From assembly GCF_000407165.1 (NCBI RefSeq), contig NZ_KE136480.1, positions 1,116,001 through 1,180,000 on the forward strand: a stretch of DNA of 64,000 bases, written 5' to 3'. Of the stretch, positions 8,869-19,542 are shown in pieces (the first letter of the stretch is position 1; the number at the start of each line of letters is the position of its first letter). The position numbers were made by a program, and so were the translations under genes. The notes beneath the pieces are model-generated. The model was not told where the DNA came from. It ran no database searches and saw nothing but the letters and a program-made list of their open reading frames with translations. This stretch comes from Enterococcus haemoperoxidus ATCC BAA-382. Lineage in GTDB: Bacteria; Bacillota; Bacilli; Lactobacillales; Enterococcaceae.

Positions 8869-10350
8869 ATGTCTGTAAAAAAAATTTGGACAAAAGAAGA
8901 ACGTTATCGTCCGTATCAAGAATGGGATAAAACGCATCTTGCCTTACTGCAAGAGAAAGCCGCTAATTCCAAATGGCGTTTAGGATATCATATCCAACCG
9001 AATACTGGCCTACTAAATGATCCAAATGGTTTTTCATATTTTAATAATCAATGGCATGTTTTTTATCAATCCTACCCAATGGGAGCCGTTCATGGGTTAA
9101 AATCTTGGTATCATCTGACATCTGATAATTTAGTGGATTGGAAAGAAGAAGGAACGAAAGTATTTCCAGATAGTTTGTATGATAGTCATGGTGTTTATTC
9201 AGGGACTGCTTTGCCTGTTTCGGACCAGTTGTTTCTTGCTTATACGGGAAATGTTCGTGATGCAGAGTGGGTTCGCCATTCCTATCAGTTAGGTGCCTGG
9301 ATGGATGCATCTGGAACAGTTCAAAAAATCGAGACGCCACTGATTACTGAACCACCGACAGGGTACACATCAGAATTTAGAGATCCCCAAGTATTCCGTT
9401 ACAATGATGGGTACTTACTGGTCATAGGTGCTCAAGATGAGACAGAAAAAGGAAAGATTCTTACTTATCAGAGTTCTGATTTACTTACTTGGCAGTATAA
9501 GGGCGAATTAGAGTTTACCGATAAAGAAATGGGCTTTATGATTGAATGCCCCAATTTACTAGTAACAGAAGATGCAGCATTACTTATTTTTTGTCCTCAA
9601 GGTTTAGAAGCGGCTATTTGTTTTTATGAAAATATTTATCCTAATACTTATGTTATCGGGGATTCTTACGACAGTGAAGCGAATCGTTTGATTCAGCCTA
9701 CTGCATTAAAAAATCTGGATGAAGGGTTTGATGTATACGCTACTCAAGCCTTTAAAGCACCAGATAATCGTTTATTATCTATTAGTTGGGTGGGATTACC
9801 AGAAATTGAGTATCCAACCGATCAAGAAGAATGGGCCCATTGTCTAAGTAGTGTAAAAGAGCTACTTATAAAAGACAAAAAATTGTATCAACGCCCTGTC
9901 GCAGAAATGAAGCAATTACGTGCAGGTGGAGCACTTGAGTTTAACAAAGATTCCAATTCTTTTTTTGAAACAGATACAAATCAGTATGAATTAATGCTAT
10001 CGTTTGACCCGCTTTCCTGTGGAACGCTTACTTTGTTTACGAATAAAGAACAAAATAAAGGATTAACCATTAATTTTGACTCGCAACATGGTAAAATAAC
10101 GATAGACCGTAGTCAAGCTGGTGCTGTTTTTGGAGAAGAATATGGATTTGTCCGATCGTTTTCTGTTGAACAAAAACCCTTGGAACTACAAATCTTTGTA
10201 GATTCATCGATTGTTGAAGTCTTCATCAACGAGGGTGAAAAAGTAGCAACAATGCGAGTATTTCCAGAAACACATCAGACAGGAGTCCATCTAGAGTGTG
10301 ATGGAGGCTATCAAGGGAAATTATGGCAACTGCGGAAAACTAACCAATAA
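8869..10350 (+). CDS. scrB: Sucrose-6-phosphate hydrolase, GH32
   Basis: A 493-residue cytoplasmic enzyme that splits sucrose-6-phosphate from the PTS into glucose-6-phosphate and fructose. The GH32 signatures are present: NDPNG at residues 50-54 (nucleophile Asp 51), FRDP around 168-171, and ECP around 226-228 (acid/base Glu). The C-terminal beta-sandwich (about 370-490) ends with the usual SIVEVFIN motif. There is no signal peptide. It starts at ATG 8869 behind GAGGAG and is the first gene of a scrB-scrR-scrK operon with gaps of 8 to 21 bp. Confidence 0.94.
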   Translation: MSVKKIWTKEERYRPYQEWDKTHLALLQEKAANSKWRLGYHIQPNTGLLNDPNGFSYFNNQWHVFYQSYPMGAVHGLKSWYHLTSDNLVDWKEEGTKVFPDSLYDSHGVYSGTALPVSDQLFLAYTGNVRDAEWVRHSYQLGAWMDASGTVQKIETPLITEPPTGYTSEFRDPQVFRYNDGYLLVIGAQDETEKGKILTYQSSDLLTWQYKGELEFTDKEMGFMIECPNLLVTEDAALLIFCPQGLEAAICFYENIYPNTYVIGDSYDSEANRLIQPTALKNLDEGFDVYATQAFKAPDNRLLSISWVGLPEIEYPTDQEEWAHCLSSVKELLIKDKKLYQRPVAEMKQLRAGGALEFNKDSNSFFETDTNQYELMLSFDPLSCGTLTLFTNKEQNKGLTINFDSQHGKITIDRSQAGAVFGEEYGFVRSFSVEQKPLELQIFVDSSIVEVFINEGEKVATMRVFPETHQTGVHLECDGGYQGKLWQLRKTNQ

Positions 10351-10363
10351 AGGATGAATGAAC

Positions 10364-11347
10364 ATGGTTGTCAAACTAACGGATGTAGCAAAAAAAGCCG
10401 GTGTTTCTCCTACAACTGTTTCTCGTGTGATTAATAATTATGGTTCCCTAAGCCAAAAAACGATTGATAAAGTAAATTTAGCAATGAAAGAGCTGAATTA
10501 TCAACCAAATTCTTTAGCTCGTTCCTTGCAAGGAAAAAATACACAATTAATTGGATTGATTTTTCCAACTGTTGCAAATCCTTTTTTTGGTGAGCTCGTT
10601 GAAAGAATCGAAGGGAAACTATTTGATTTAGGCTACCGCGTTATTTTGTGTGATAGTGCCAATAATAAAGAAAAAGAACGTCATTATATTAATATGCTCG
10701 CGGCCAATAAAGTGGATGGAATCATTGCAGGAGCTCATAACTTGGGAATCACTGAATATGAAGATATCGAGTTGCCGATTGTTTCTTTTGACCGCTATTT
10801 AGCTGACAATATTCCAATCATTGGGAGTGATAATTTTCAAGGGGGATATCTAGCTACAGAAACATTATTTGTCAGAGGTGCACGAAAAATTGCGATTCTT
10901 ACAGGATCACAAGAATCCAATTCGCCTACCAATTTTCGTTTGAATGGGTATTTAAGTTTCTTAGAGAAACACGAATTAGAACCTAAAATTTTTCAGATTC
11001 AAACAACGGCTAGATCAACAACGTTGAAAAATTTAGAAATCAAACATATTTTAGAAACAGAAGAAATCGACAGTTTGTTTTGTACGGATGATTTAACGGC
11101 TATCTTAGCATATAATCAATGTCAGCAGTTGAAGATAAACGTTCCTGAACAAATCAAGATCATTGGGTATGATGGGACCAAATTCATTCAAAATTATTTT
11201 CCACAACTATCAACGATTGCCCAACCAATGGCTGACTATGCAGATATTTTAGTAGATTTGTTGTTACAACGAATCCAAAATCCAGAAAAAAAACTTGAAA
11301 AAAATTACCTACTACCGGTAAAACTAATTCAAGGTCAAACAACCTAA
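10364..11347 (+). CDS. scrR: LacI-family sucrose operon repressor
   Basis: A 327-residue LacI/GalR repressor. The N-terminal helix-turn-helix reads LTDVAKKAGVSPTTVSRVIN (about residues 5-24), with a hinge near residue 55, followed by a periplasmic-binding-like ligand domain. The AAGGA site at 10349-10353 fits the ATG at 10364 better than the in-frame ATG at 10358. Its place in the sucrose operon and two CG-centred palindromes on the divergent promoters identify it as the likely ScrR. The inducer is probably sucrose-6-phosphate or fructose, which is inference. Confidence 0.9.
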   Translation: MVVKLTDVAKKAGVSPTTVSRVINNYGSLSQKTIDKVNLAMKELNYQPNSLARSLQGKNTQLIGLIFPTVANPFFGELVERIEGKLFDLGYRVILCDSANNKEKERHYINMLAANKVDGIIAGAHNLGITEYEDIELPIVSFDRYLADNIPIIGSDNFQGGYLATETLFVRGARKIAILTGSQESNSPTNFRLNGYLSFLEKHELEPKIFQIQTTARSTTLKNLEIKHILETEEIDSLFCTDDLTAILAYNQCQQLKINVPEQIKIIGYDGTKFIQNYFPQLSTIAQPMADYADILVDLLLQRIQNPEKKLEKNYLLPVKLIQGQTT

Positions 11348-11368
11348 CCCTTAAAAGGAGTGAACAAT

Positions 11369-12241
11369 ATGTTATACGGTGCAATCGAAGCTGGAGGCAC
11401 GAAATTTGTTTGTGCAGTAGGAAATGAAAACTTAGAAATAATTGAGCGTGTATCGTTTCCTACAGAAACACCTGAAAAAACCATGCGCTCTGTGATTGAT
11501 TTTTTCAAAAAATTTGAAACACTTTCAACTATTGGAGTCGGATCATTTGGCCCAATCGATGTTAAACGGGAGTCCGAAACCTATGGCTATATTACATCTA
11601 CACCGAAACTTGCCTGGGAAAATTTTGATTTTGTTGGGTACTTAAAAGACCAGTTGGCGAATATTTCTGTTGCTTGGACAACGGATGTAAACGCTGCTTG
11701 CTATGGTGAATCTATTGCGGGCTGCGGTAAAGGATTATCAAACGTAGTCTATTATACTATCGGAACAGGAGTTGGTGGTGGTGCTTTAATAGATGGCCAA
11801 TTCGTTGAAGGCTTTAGCCATCCAGAAATGGGCCATGCGATGGTTCGACGTCATCCTGAGGATACATTTATCGGTAATTGTCCGTACCATACAGACTGTT
11901 TGGAAGGGTTAGCTGCGGGTCCAGCCATCGAAAAACGAACTGGAATCAAAGGGCAAGATCTATCGACAGAAGACCCATCATGGGATATTGAAGCATACTA
12001 CATTGCACAATGCGCATACAATACCACTTTGCTCTTTTCGCCGCAGGTCATTATTTTTGGCGGCGGGGTTATGAAGCAAGAACAATTAAGAAAAAAAGTC
12101 CAAGAACAATTCGCTAAGCTCATTAATGATTATGTGAAATATCCAGATTTATCCACTTATATCGTTACTCCCCAATTGGGGGACAATGCTGGCGTGATTG
12201 GTTGCCTCGCTTTAGCAAAGGATTTATATTTGCAAGCTTAA
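11369..12241 (+). CDS. scrK: Fructokinase, ROK family
   Basis: A 290-residue kinase converting fructose released by ScrB to fructose-6-phosphate. It shows the N-terminal ATP-binding motif GAIEAGGTKF, the TGVGGG phosphate loop near residue 135, and a Cys/His zinc-binding motif (GNCPYHTDCLEG) near residues 170-181 that is typical of fructokinases in the ROK family. A GTG at 11360 is in frame but lies within the AAGGAG ribosome site, so ATG 11369 was chosen. It is the last gene of the sucrose operon and completes the pathway to glycolysis. Confidence 0.9.
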   Translation: MLYGAIEAGGTKFVCAVGNENLEIIERVSFPTETPEKTMRSVIDFFKKFETLSTIGVGSFGPIDVKRESETYGYITSTPKLAWENFDFVGYLKDQLANISVAWTTDVNAACYGESIAGCGKGLSNVVYYTIGTGVGGGALIDGQFVEGFSHPEMGHAMVRRHPEDTFIGNCPYHTDCLEGLAAGPAIEKRTGIKGQDLSTEDPSWDIEAYYIAQCAYNTTLLFSPQVIIFGGGVMKQEQLRKKVQEQFAKLINDYVKYPDLSTYIVTPQLGDNAGVIGCLALAKDLYLQA

Positions 12242-12469
12242 TCAAAGGTGTCAAAGAAGAAGCCATTATAGATTATCTTTCGAAGACTGATAATTTAATC
12301 GATGTTTGCTCTTTTTTTTCATATTATTGACTTGACAGTCTATCCAACTATTATTCACTTCCAATACGCAGAGTAGTATCATAACTAGGAATATTTTTAG
12401 AAATCTCACCATAAATAATAAATGAAAAGTTATACACTTACAATCAGATCAAGATTACAACAATAGACA

Positions 12470-12498
12470 TTGTAAGTAAAAACACAATCTTGTATAAT
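12470..12498 (+). promoter_or_regulatory. Promoter of the 12574 membrane protein gene
   Basis: TTGTAA and TATAAT with a 17-bp spacer, giving a predicted start near 12505. Confidence 0.65.
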
Positions 12499-12511
12499 AA
12501 AATAAATCAGA

Positions 12512-12548
12512 AAAGTTACTTCTACTTCTAGGTAGAAGTACTTTTTTT
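12512..12548 (+). terminator. Terminator-like hairpin in the leader of the next gene
   Basis: Perfect 8-bp stem ACTTCTAC / GTAGAAGT with a 6-base loop and A-T extensions, followed by seven T. It lies between a good promoter and the ribosome site of the 12574 gene, so it could attenuate that gene or terminate a roughly 45-nt RNA. Confidence 0.6.
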
Positions 12549-12573
12549 ATCTAAATTTAAAGGAGGAAAAAGT

Positions 12574-14343
12574 ATGTTTTTAAATTTTATCGGGTTAACG
12601 TTATTTTTTGGTATAGGAATATTGGTTGCAAACGGTATTAGTTTTATGGTCACAAAAGGGAAAAATGTTAAAAGGATGATTGTATTACTAGTCATTGAAT
12701 TACTCTTACTGGGCAGTTTCTTATTTATTGCCTTACCAAGTAAGACACTATCAACTATTCTATGGATCAACCTAATAGGAGCTGTAGTTGCAAGTAGTTT
12801 ATTATTGGCAAGTCGCTCTCTCAGTCAAGCCTCTAATAAAATCTTGCACAAAGGGCATAAAACGACCGTGGTAAATGGAGTGAATGATTGGTCTGGGCGT
12901 GTACTAGGTATCAGCGTTGCTGCAATGGTTTTATTATTCATTGTTAGTTCTGTAACGAAGGTAACAGCGATTGATGATGTCTACCAAACGATTCCGTTAA
13001 AGACTGAAGAAAAAGCAGAAGTTTTAACCTCTACCAAAGAAACACCTATTGCTATCGCACCAAAAACAGCGAAACGAAAGATGTTGCAAAAGTTCTCGGT
13101 GATTCCTAATTCGAATATGTTTACACTAGATGGGATTACGGCACAAGTGGTGAATGGGGAGTATGTCTATGTTGCGACAGTGGAATTTAATGGCTTTTTC
13201 AAATGGTCAAAATTAGGAGCAGTTCCAGGCTACTTCATTATTAGTGCAACGGATATCAATGCTCAGCCGACATTTGTCGAAAAGCCGATCATTTACACAC
13301 CTTCAGCTTATTTTGGGAAAGATGCTGCACGTAAAATTTATGCTGCTTATCCTGATTACGCAGCTACTGGAAAAATCAATTTAGAAATTGACGAAGAGGG
13401 GAATCCATTTTATATTCAGACCTTATATAAAGAATATGGTGTTTCTGGTCGAATGAACTATAACGAATTTAAAACAGCTGTTTTAAATGCCACAACGGGT
13501 GAAGTGAAAGTCTATGATAGCAAAGATGCACCAAAATTTGTCGATGCACCAATCACTAGTTCTGCTGCCAACAGTATCAATGAATACTTTGGCCGTTACA
13601 GTCAAGGCTGGTGGAATCAAACGATGTTTGGTGCTAAAAAAGATGTTAAAATCCCAACGGAAAACGGTATCTATGCATCAGGACAAATCACGCCGATGAT
13701 GAATAAAGAAGGCAGTCAATTGTTGTATTTTACGGACTTTACAAGTGGGGATGAGGATCAAGATTCCGCTTTAGGCTATTCATTGATCAATGCAAGAACA
13801 GGTCAAGTAACTTATTATCGTGATACAAAAGTTGGGATCATGGATAGTGATGGCGCTATTTCGATTGCAGCGAAAATTTACCCAGAGAAAAAATGGAAAG
13901 CAAGTATGCCAGTTTTATATAATATCGATGGTGTTCCAACGTGGATTGTTTCTTTAATGGATAGTAAAGGGATTTTCAAAAAATATGTGTATGTGAATGC
14001 AGTTGATAATGATATTGTTGTAGATGCTGATGCAGCCCAAAATGCATTGGATGCTTACCGAATTGAATTAGCAACAAAATGTAGTAATAATACAAGTAGT
14101 GAAGCAGCTAATTTAAAAGAAATCAAAGGAAGTGTTTCTCGTGTAACGATTGTTGCAAGTGAAGCGCAAACCGTTGTCTCTTTCTTGTTGGAAAATGATA
14201 AAACCATCTATAGTGTGACAACGAATAATAGTCCAATGGCTCTTTTCTTGAAAGAGGGAGACATAGTTAAATTCAAAGCGGCCGTTACAGCAGATGCAAA
14301 AGCTGCTAGTATTGAAAACCTTGTGATAGAGGGACTAGAATAG
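12574..14343 (+). CDS. Large membrane protein with extracytoplasmic domain, function unknown
   Basis: A 589-residue protein. Four hydrophobic helices fall within the first 135 residues (about 4-24, 33-52, 60-80 and 108-127), followed by a soluble region of about 450 residues that is probably outside the cell. The soluble part has repeated beta-rich segments (LDGITAQVVNGEYVYVATVEF; GEVKVYDSKDAP; GQVTYYRDTKVG) that loosely recall PepSY-type folds, but I cannot confirm this. The start is clear: ATG 12574 behind AAAGGAGG. It is a single-gene unit, with its own promoter and hairpin leader before it and an enterococcal-type hairpin element after it. Confidence 0.7.
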   Translation: MFLNFIGLTLFFGIGILVANGISFMVTKGKNVKRMIVLLVIELLLLGSFLFIALPSKTLSTILWINLIGAVVASSLLLASRSLSQASNKILHKGHKTTVVNGVNDWSGRVLGISVAAMVLLFIVSSVTKVTAIDDVYQTIPLKTEEKAEVLTSTKETPIAIAPKTAKRKMLQKFSVIPNSNMFTLDGITAQVVNGEYVYVATVEFNGFFKWSKLGAVPGYFIISATDINAQPTFVEKPIIYTPSAYFGKDAARKIYAAYPDYAATGKINLEIDEEGNPFYIQTLYKEYGVSGRMNYNEFKTAVLNATTGEVKVYDSKDAPKFVDAPITSSAANSINEYFGRYSQGWWNQTMFGAKKDVKIPTENGIYASGQITPMMNKEGSQLLYFTDFTSGDEDQDSALGYSLINARTGQVTYYRDTKVGIMDSDGAISIAAKIYPEKKWKASMPVLYNIDGVPTWIVSLMDSKGIFKKYVYVNAVDNDIVVDADAAQNALDAYRIELATKCSNNTSSEAANLKEIKGSVSRVTIVASEAQTVVSFLLENDKTIYSVTTNNSPMALFLKEGDIVKFKAAVTADAKAASIENLVIEGLE

Positions 14344-14384
14344 CATTATAGAGAAGTTTGTCAGTAACAGAATATAATAAGGAT

Positions 14385-14457
14385 AGAGCGTGGGACAAAA
14401 CTAAAAAACAGTTTTGTTTCGCGCTCTAAATCCGAATAAACTCTTTTGTCTCGGCCT
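14385..14457 (+). repeat. Intergenic hairpin element, copy A (likely terminator)
   Basis: The stem AGAGCGTGGGACAAAAC / GTTTTGTTTCGCGCTCT closes completely if G-U pairs are allowed on the plus-strand RNA. It is followed by TAAATCCGAATAAAC and a TTTTGTCTCGGCCTC tail. Copies B (25270) and C (44507) share the same order. Each copy lies just after a plus-strand gene, consistent with a transcription terminator. Confidence 0.75.
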
Positions 14458-14572
14458 CATTTTGATAGATAAATGAAACCAATTTACTATTTAGTATTAA
14501 CTAAATACAGTTGAGTAACAATTTGGATTGATGTAACGAGAGTTAGAAAGGAAAAAAATCCATAACAAGATA

Positions 14573-14605
14573 TGATACAATACTTCACAAATGAAGGCGT
14601 TATCT
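14573..14605 (+). promoter_or_regulatory. Extended -10 promoter and cre-like site before the ROK kinase
   Basis: TGATACAAT (14573-14581) is an extended -10 box. ATGAAGGCGTTATCT at 14591-14605 is one mismatch from the cre consensus, placing CcpA just downstream of the transcript start. Confidence 0.45.
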
Positions 14606-14642
14606 TTAATTCTTCAAATAAACAATAAAGGAAGTTAAATTT

Positions 14643-15572
14643 ATGTATGTAGGATTTGATATAGGTGGGACGACCATTAAATATGGCGTTCTGGATGAAT
14701 GTGGCACTATTTTAGAAAAAGGAAGTATGGAGACAAAATATGAACCAGATGTATTTTATGCAAATCTCCTAAAAATCATCGAAGAAGCGCAAAGAAATTA
14801 TCAAATAAATGGAATTGGTATAAGTGCTCCAGGAATCGTGCAAAAAGATGGGTTTATGCTAACGGCAGGAGCTATCAAACCATTATATGGCGAAAATTTT
14901 AAACGAAAGCTTGAAGAAGCAACGGGGCTGCCTGTTACTGTAGAAAATGATGCGAATGCAGTTGCTATAGCAGAAAAATGGATTGGCAATGCAACTGATC
15001 TGGAGAATTATTTATGTTTAGTTTTAGGTACAGGAGTTGGCGGTGGGATCGTCATTAATGGGAAAGTATATCGTGGTTCTCATGGTATGGCTGGGGAATT
15101 TGGTTGGATGATGATCGACAAATTGCCGGAAACGGGTAATCTTGAGGCAGTTTCGATTAATCGACGTGCATCTGTCGTCGATGGTCTTGTTCGTTTGTAT
15201 AATGAAGCGCGGCAAAGTGAGGACGAAACAGTTATGCCTGTTCAAGATGCAAGGGAGATATTTACCTTAGCTGAAAGTGGTGATGAACGTGCAATAGAAA
15301 TGACGAAACAATTTTATGTGGATCTTTCAGTCGGTCTGGTAAATTTAATTAGTTGTTTTGATCCAGAAGTGATTTTGATTGGCGGCGGTGTGAGTGCAAA
15401 TGAACAGTTTCATAGAGAACTTCAAAAAACATTGACGGAAGTGCAGAAGAATCATGCAGCCATCAATTATTTAAGAGGAAAGACTATTGCGCCTGTTAGA
15501 CCAACAAAATTAAAAAATGATGCAGGACTTATCGGGGCAGTTTATCAAGTACATCAAGTTGTCAGCAAGTAA
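14643..15572 (+). CDS. ROK-family sugar kinase, probably beta-glucoside kinase
   Basis: A 309-residue ROK kinase with GFDIGGTTIKYG at the N-terminus, ENDANAVAIAEKW near residue 103, and the LGTGVGGGIV loop near residue 128. It lacks the CxCGxxGC zinc motif of glucokinases and fructokinases, as known beta-glucoside kinases do. It leads a cluster with an RpiR regulator, an orphan EIIC permease and a GH1 6-phospho-beta-glucosidase. The likely role is to phosphorylate an unphosphorylated beta-glucoside such as cellobiose or gentiobiose at the 6' position. N-acetylmannosamine or allose kinase cannot be excluded from sequence alone. Confidence 0.75.
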   Translation: MYVGFDIGGTTIKYGVLDECGTILEKGSMETKYEPDVFYANLLKIIEEAQRNYQINGIGISAPGIVQKDGFMLTAGAIKPLYGENFKRKLEEATGLPVTVENDANAVAIAEKWIGNATDLENYLCLVLGTGVGGGIVINGKVYRGSHGMAGEFGWMMIDKLPETGNLEAVSINRRASVVDGLVRLYNEARQSEDETVMPVQDAREIFTLAESGDERAIEMTKQFYVDLSVGLVNLISCFDPEVILIGGGVSANEQFHRELQKTLTEVQKNHAAINYLRGKTIAPVRPTKLKNDAGLIGAVYQVHQVVSK

Positions 15573-15620
15573 ATTTTTTATGGTATAATTTTCTTAGCGA
15601 ATTAAAGGAGATTAACATAA

Positions 15621-16376
15621 ATGGCGATATTTGATTATCTGAAATTAAACGATCTATCCTCCGTGGAACAAGAAATTTATCGATTTGTTGTGAATAACTT
15701 AGAGAAAATCCCTTATATGCGTGTTCGAGATATTGCGGACGGTGCTCACGTATCATCGACATCTGTTTTTCGCTTTGTTCAGAAAATAGGGTTTCATTCT
15801 TTTCCAGAGTTTCGTTTTTATATTAAATCTCATTTAGATAATGTTCGCCAAGCAGAGAATAAAAAACATATTGGCATTGAAGAGCGAGTGAACTCACTTA
15901 ATATGGAAATTTTTCATCCTGATGTAGAATATCAAATAAAAAAGATGGCACAAGAGTTACGAGATAGTGACCTGATATTGTTTATGGGGATGGGCGCTTC
16001 TGGTGCAATCGCACAGTATATAGCTAGAAAATTAGCGAGCTTGGGTTATTTATCCATCAGTTTGGATGATCTGACCTATCCTATTCGTAGTTTTTTACGC
16101 AAAGATCAAAAAAATGTCATCGTATTTTTAAGTGTCTCTGGTGAAACAAAAGAATTGATAGAAGTAATTGCGGGTTTACAAGATAAGAACAGTGTCAAAA
16201 AGTATTGTATTACGCTAAACAAGAAAAGTACGCTAGCTCAACTTTGTGACTACTCTATTGAGTATGAAATCAAAGAAGAACGCAAAGATATTTTTCTGGA
16301 TTTGACTAGTCAGTTACCAGCGATTGCAATCTTGGAAACACTGATCAGCTATCTTAAAGACTTTCGTAATGATTAA
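15621..16376 (+). CDS. RpiR-family transcriptional regulator
   Basis: A 251-residue regulator with an N-terminal RpiR helix-turn-helix (VRDIADGAHVSSTSVFRFVQKIGF, about residues 36-60) and a C-terminal SIS sugar-phosphate-binding domain (about 105-240, with LFMGMGASGAIAQYIARKL and VFLSVSGETKEL). It lies 48 bp after the ROK kinase and ahead of the EIIC and GH1 genes. It probably senses a phosphorylated beta-glucoside and controls this cluster. The start ATG 15621 follows AAAGGAG. Confidence 0.88.
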   Translation: MAIFDYLKLNDLSSVEQEIYRFVVNNLEKIPYMRVRDIADGAHVSSTSVFRFVQKIGFHSFPEFRFYIKSHLDNVRQAENKKHIGIEERVNSLNMEIFHPDVEYQIKKMAQELRDSDLILFMGMGASGAIAQYIARKLASLGYLSISLDDLTYPIRSFLRKDQKNVIVFLSVSGETKELIEVIAGLQDKNSVKKYCITLNKKSTLAQLCDYSIEYEIKEERKDIFLDLTSQLPAIAILETLISYLKDFRND

Positions 16377-16393
16377 ATAAAATATAGTACAGC

Positions 16394-16435
16394 AAATTAA
16401 CTAGAGGGGAAAACGTACTTTAGTTAATTTTTTTT
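16394..16435 (+). terminator. Terminator after the rpiR-type gene
   Basis: Ten-bp perfect stem AAATTAACTA / TAGTTAATTT followed by a run of T. It separates the kinase-regulator pair from the EIIC-GH1 pair. Confidence 0.8.
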
Positions 16436-16538
16436 GTCTAAAATATGGAACGACTTGTTCCGTACAAGGAATTTGTTCTATTTCCCAAGAATTTATTTTT
16501 AAAAAGGAGGCGCTTACTTTTTTCCGGATTAATTTATG

Positions 16539-16544
16539 TATAAT
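16539..16544 (+). promoter_or_regulatory. -10 box before the EIIC gene
   Basis: TATAAT with no good -35 box at 17 bp, which suggests dependence on an activator, possibly the RpiR-type regulator upstream. A GGAAC/GTTCC inverted repeat lies about 90 bp upstream. Confidence 0.4.
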
Positions 16545-16572
16545 ACGTTTATAAATGAAAGGAGTTTTATCT

Positions 16573-17883
16573 ATGCAAAAATTTAATGACATCATTGATC
16601 GTTCATTAGTACCGATTGCGACAAAGTTAAATAATCAACGTCACATCGCAGCGGTTCGAGATGCGTTTATGTTGATTTTTCCATTAACGATTTCTGCGTC
16701 ACTGGTTATTCTAGTTAACAACATTTTATTTTCAAATGACAGTTTTGTCGTGCAATTATTACGTTTGTCCAGTGTTTTTCCAAATTTAGAAGACGCTCAA
16801 CAGGTTTTGTCCTCTGTGGCAAATGGAACAATCAATATCATGAGTATTTTTATCACTTATCTTGTTGCGCAAATCTTAGCAAAACATTTTGAAGCTGATT
16901 CAACTTTGGTCGGGTTAACAAGTATTGCCAGTTTTATGATCTTATATCCTAAACCTTTTAATGCAGATGATTTGAATGTGATCAGTACACAATACTTAGG
17001 GGCACAAGGCTTGTTTGTTGCGATGATCGTTGGTTGTTTAGTAGGGGAGTTTTTACCAAAGCTATTCAAAGTAAAACGACTACAAATTAAAATGCCAGAT
17101 ATGGTGCCACCAGCAGTTTCTCGTTCCTTTTCAAGTATGATTCCAATTGTTATTGTAGTGGGTATTTCAGCGATTATAAACTTTTTAGTGTTGATGATTG
17201 CACCTGAAGGGGTGAACGAACTTATCTATAAAGGCATTCAAAGTCCTTTACGTGATCTTGGAGGAAACGTTGTCGGCGTTATGTTATTAGCTTTTATTCA
17301 AACATTGCTATTTTCTATCGGTATTCATGGTCCAAATACGTTAAATGCTGTTCGTTCTGCTATTTTTACGGAGCAAGATTTAGCCAATCTGGATTTTATC
17401 AATAAAGGTGGTTCGCTTTGGGATGTTCCTTACAAAGAAACGTGGGGGATTCTAAATGATATGTTTGCGAATATGGGTGGTACAGGGATGACAATGGGCT
17501 TGATCATTGCGATTTTTATTGCATCACGACGACCTGAACAAAGAGAAATCGCAAAGATGTCATTAGTTCCAGGAATTTTTCAAATTAATGAGCCCATTAT
17601 ATTTGGGTTGCCAATTGTTTTAAATCCACTATTGATCGTTCCGTTTATATTGGTCCCAATGGTTAATATCATGATTGGGTATTTTGTTACGGTGGTTTGG
17701 CCGATTATGCCGTCACCTGCAATTGGTGTTCCATGGACCACACCTGGAATCATTAACTTATTCTTAGGGACAGGTGGAAATATTGTTGCAGTTTTAGTAG
17801 GAATCATCTGTTTGGCAGTTTCAGTTTGTATCTATTTACCATTCGTTATTGCCTCTAATCGTGCACAGAAGATAGATTTATAA
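16573..17883 (+). CDS. PTS EIIC component, lactose/cellobiose family
   Basis: A 436-residue membrane permease with about ten helices. It carries the family features IGIHGPNTLNAVRSAIF near residue 250 and FQINEPIIFGLPIVLNP near 335, the latter containing the conserved NEPI sugar-binding motif. ATG 16573 was chosen because an in-frame ATG at 16555 contains the AAAGGAG ribosome site itself. No EIIA or EIIB gene is adjacent, so it must borrow these from another PTS or transport sugar unphosphorylated for the nearby ROK kinase. The downstream GH1 enzyme starts 32 bp away. Confidence 0.88.
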   Translation: MQKFNDIIDRSLVPIATKLNNQRHIAAVRDAFMLIFPLTISASLVILVNNILFSNDSFVVQLLRLSSVFPNLEDAQQVLSSVANGTINIMSIFITYLVAQILAKHFEADSTLVGLTSIASFMILYPKPFNADDLNVISTQYLGAQGLFVAMIVGCLVGEFLPKLFKVKRLQIKMPDMVPPAVSRSFSSMIPIVIVVGISAIINFLVLMIAPEGVNELIYKGIQSPLRDLGGNVVGVMLLAFIQTLLFSIGIHGPNTLNAVRSAIFTEQDLANLDFINKGGSLWDVPYKETWGILNDMFANMGGTGMTMGLIIAIFIASRRPEQREIAKMSLVPGIFQINEPIIFGLPIVLNPLLIVPFILVPMVNIMIGYFVTVVWPIMPSPAIGVPWTTPGIINLFLGTGGNIVAVLVGIICLAVSVCIYLPFVIASNRAQKIDL

Positions 17884-17902
17884 ACGAATTATTTTTGATT
17901 GA

Positions 17903-19354
<1,452 letters not shown>

Positions 19355-19372
19355 GCCTCAATAAATTAAGTG

Positions 19373-19418
19373 CCCCCTTTTTGTCTATCCTTTAATGGAT
19401 TGACAAAAAGGGGTGTTT
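19373..19418 (+). terminator. Terminator after the GH1 gene
   Basis: Perfect 12-bp stem CCCCTTTTTGTC / GACAAAAAGGGG with a TGTTTC tail. Confidence 0.8.
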
Positions 19419-19542
19419 CAACGTGAAGTCATTCAACGATAGCCTCGAAAATTTGATGTTCCATAATCACTGTAGTAAAGTGATAGTAGAGATAAGGGCA
19501 GTAAAAACTGTTTTCATTACAACTAATAAAGGAGAGGTCTCA

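Larger units (their letters stand above)
12242..12573. other. Intergenic region after scrK
   Basis: A 332-bp gap. No strong terminator is seen directly after scrK; a weak GATTATC/GATAAT hairpin followed by a T run near 12312-12320 may do the job. The 3' part holds the promoter and leader hairpin of the next gene, listed separately. Confidence 0.5.

Noticed and set aside
19423-19542. N-terminal extension of the DinB-like protein
   Set aside because: It would begin in the tail of the preceding terminator; the AAAGGAGAGG site places the start at 19543.
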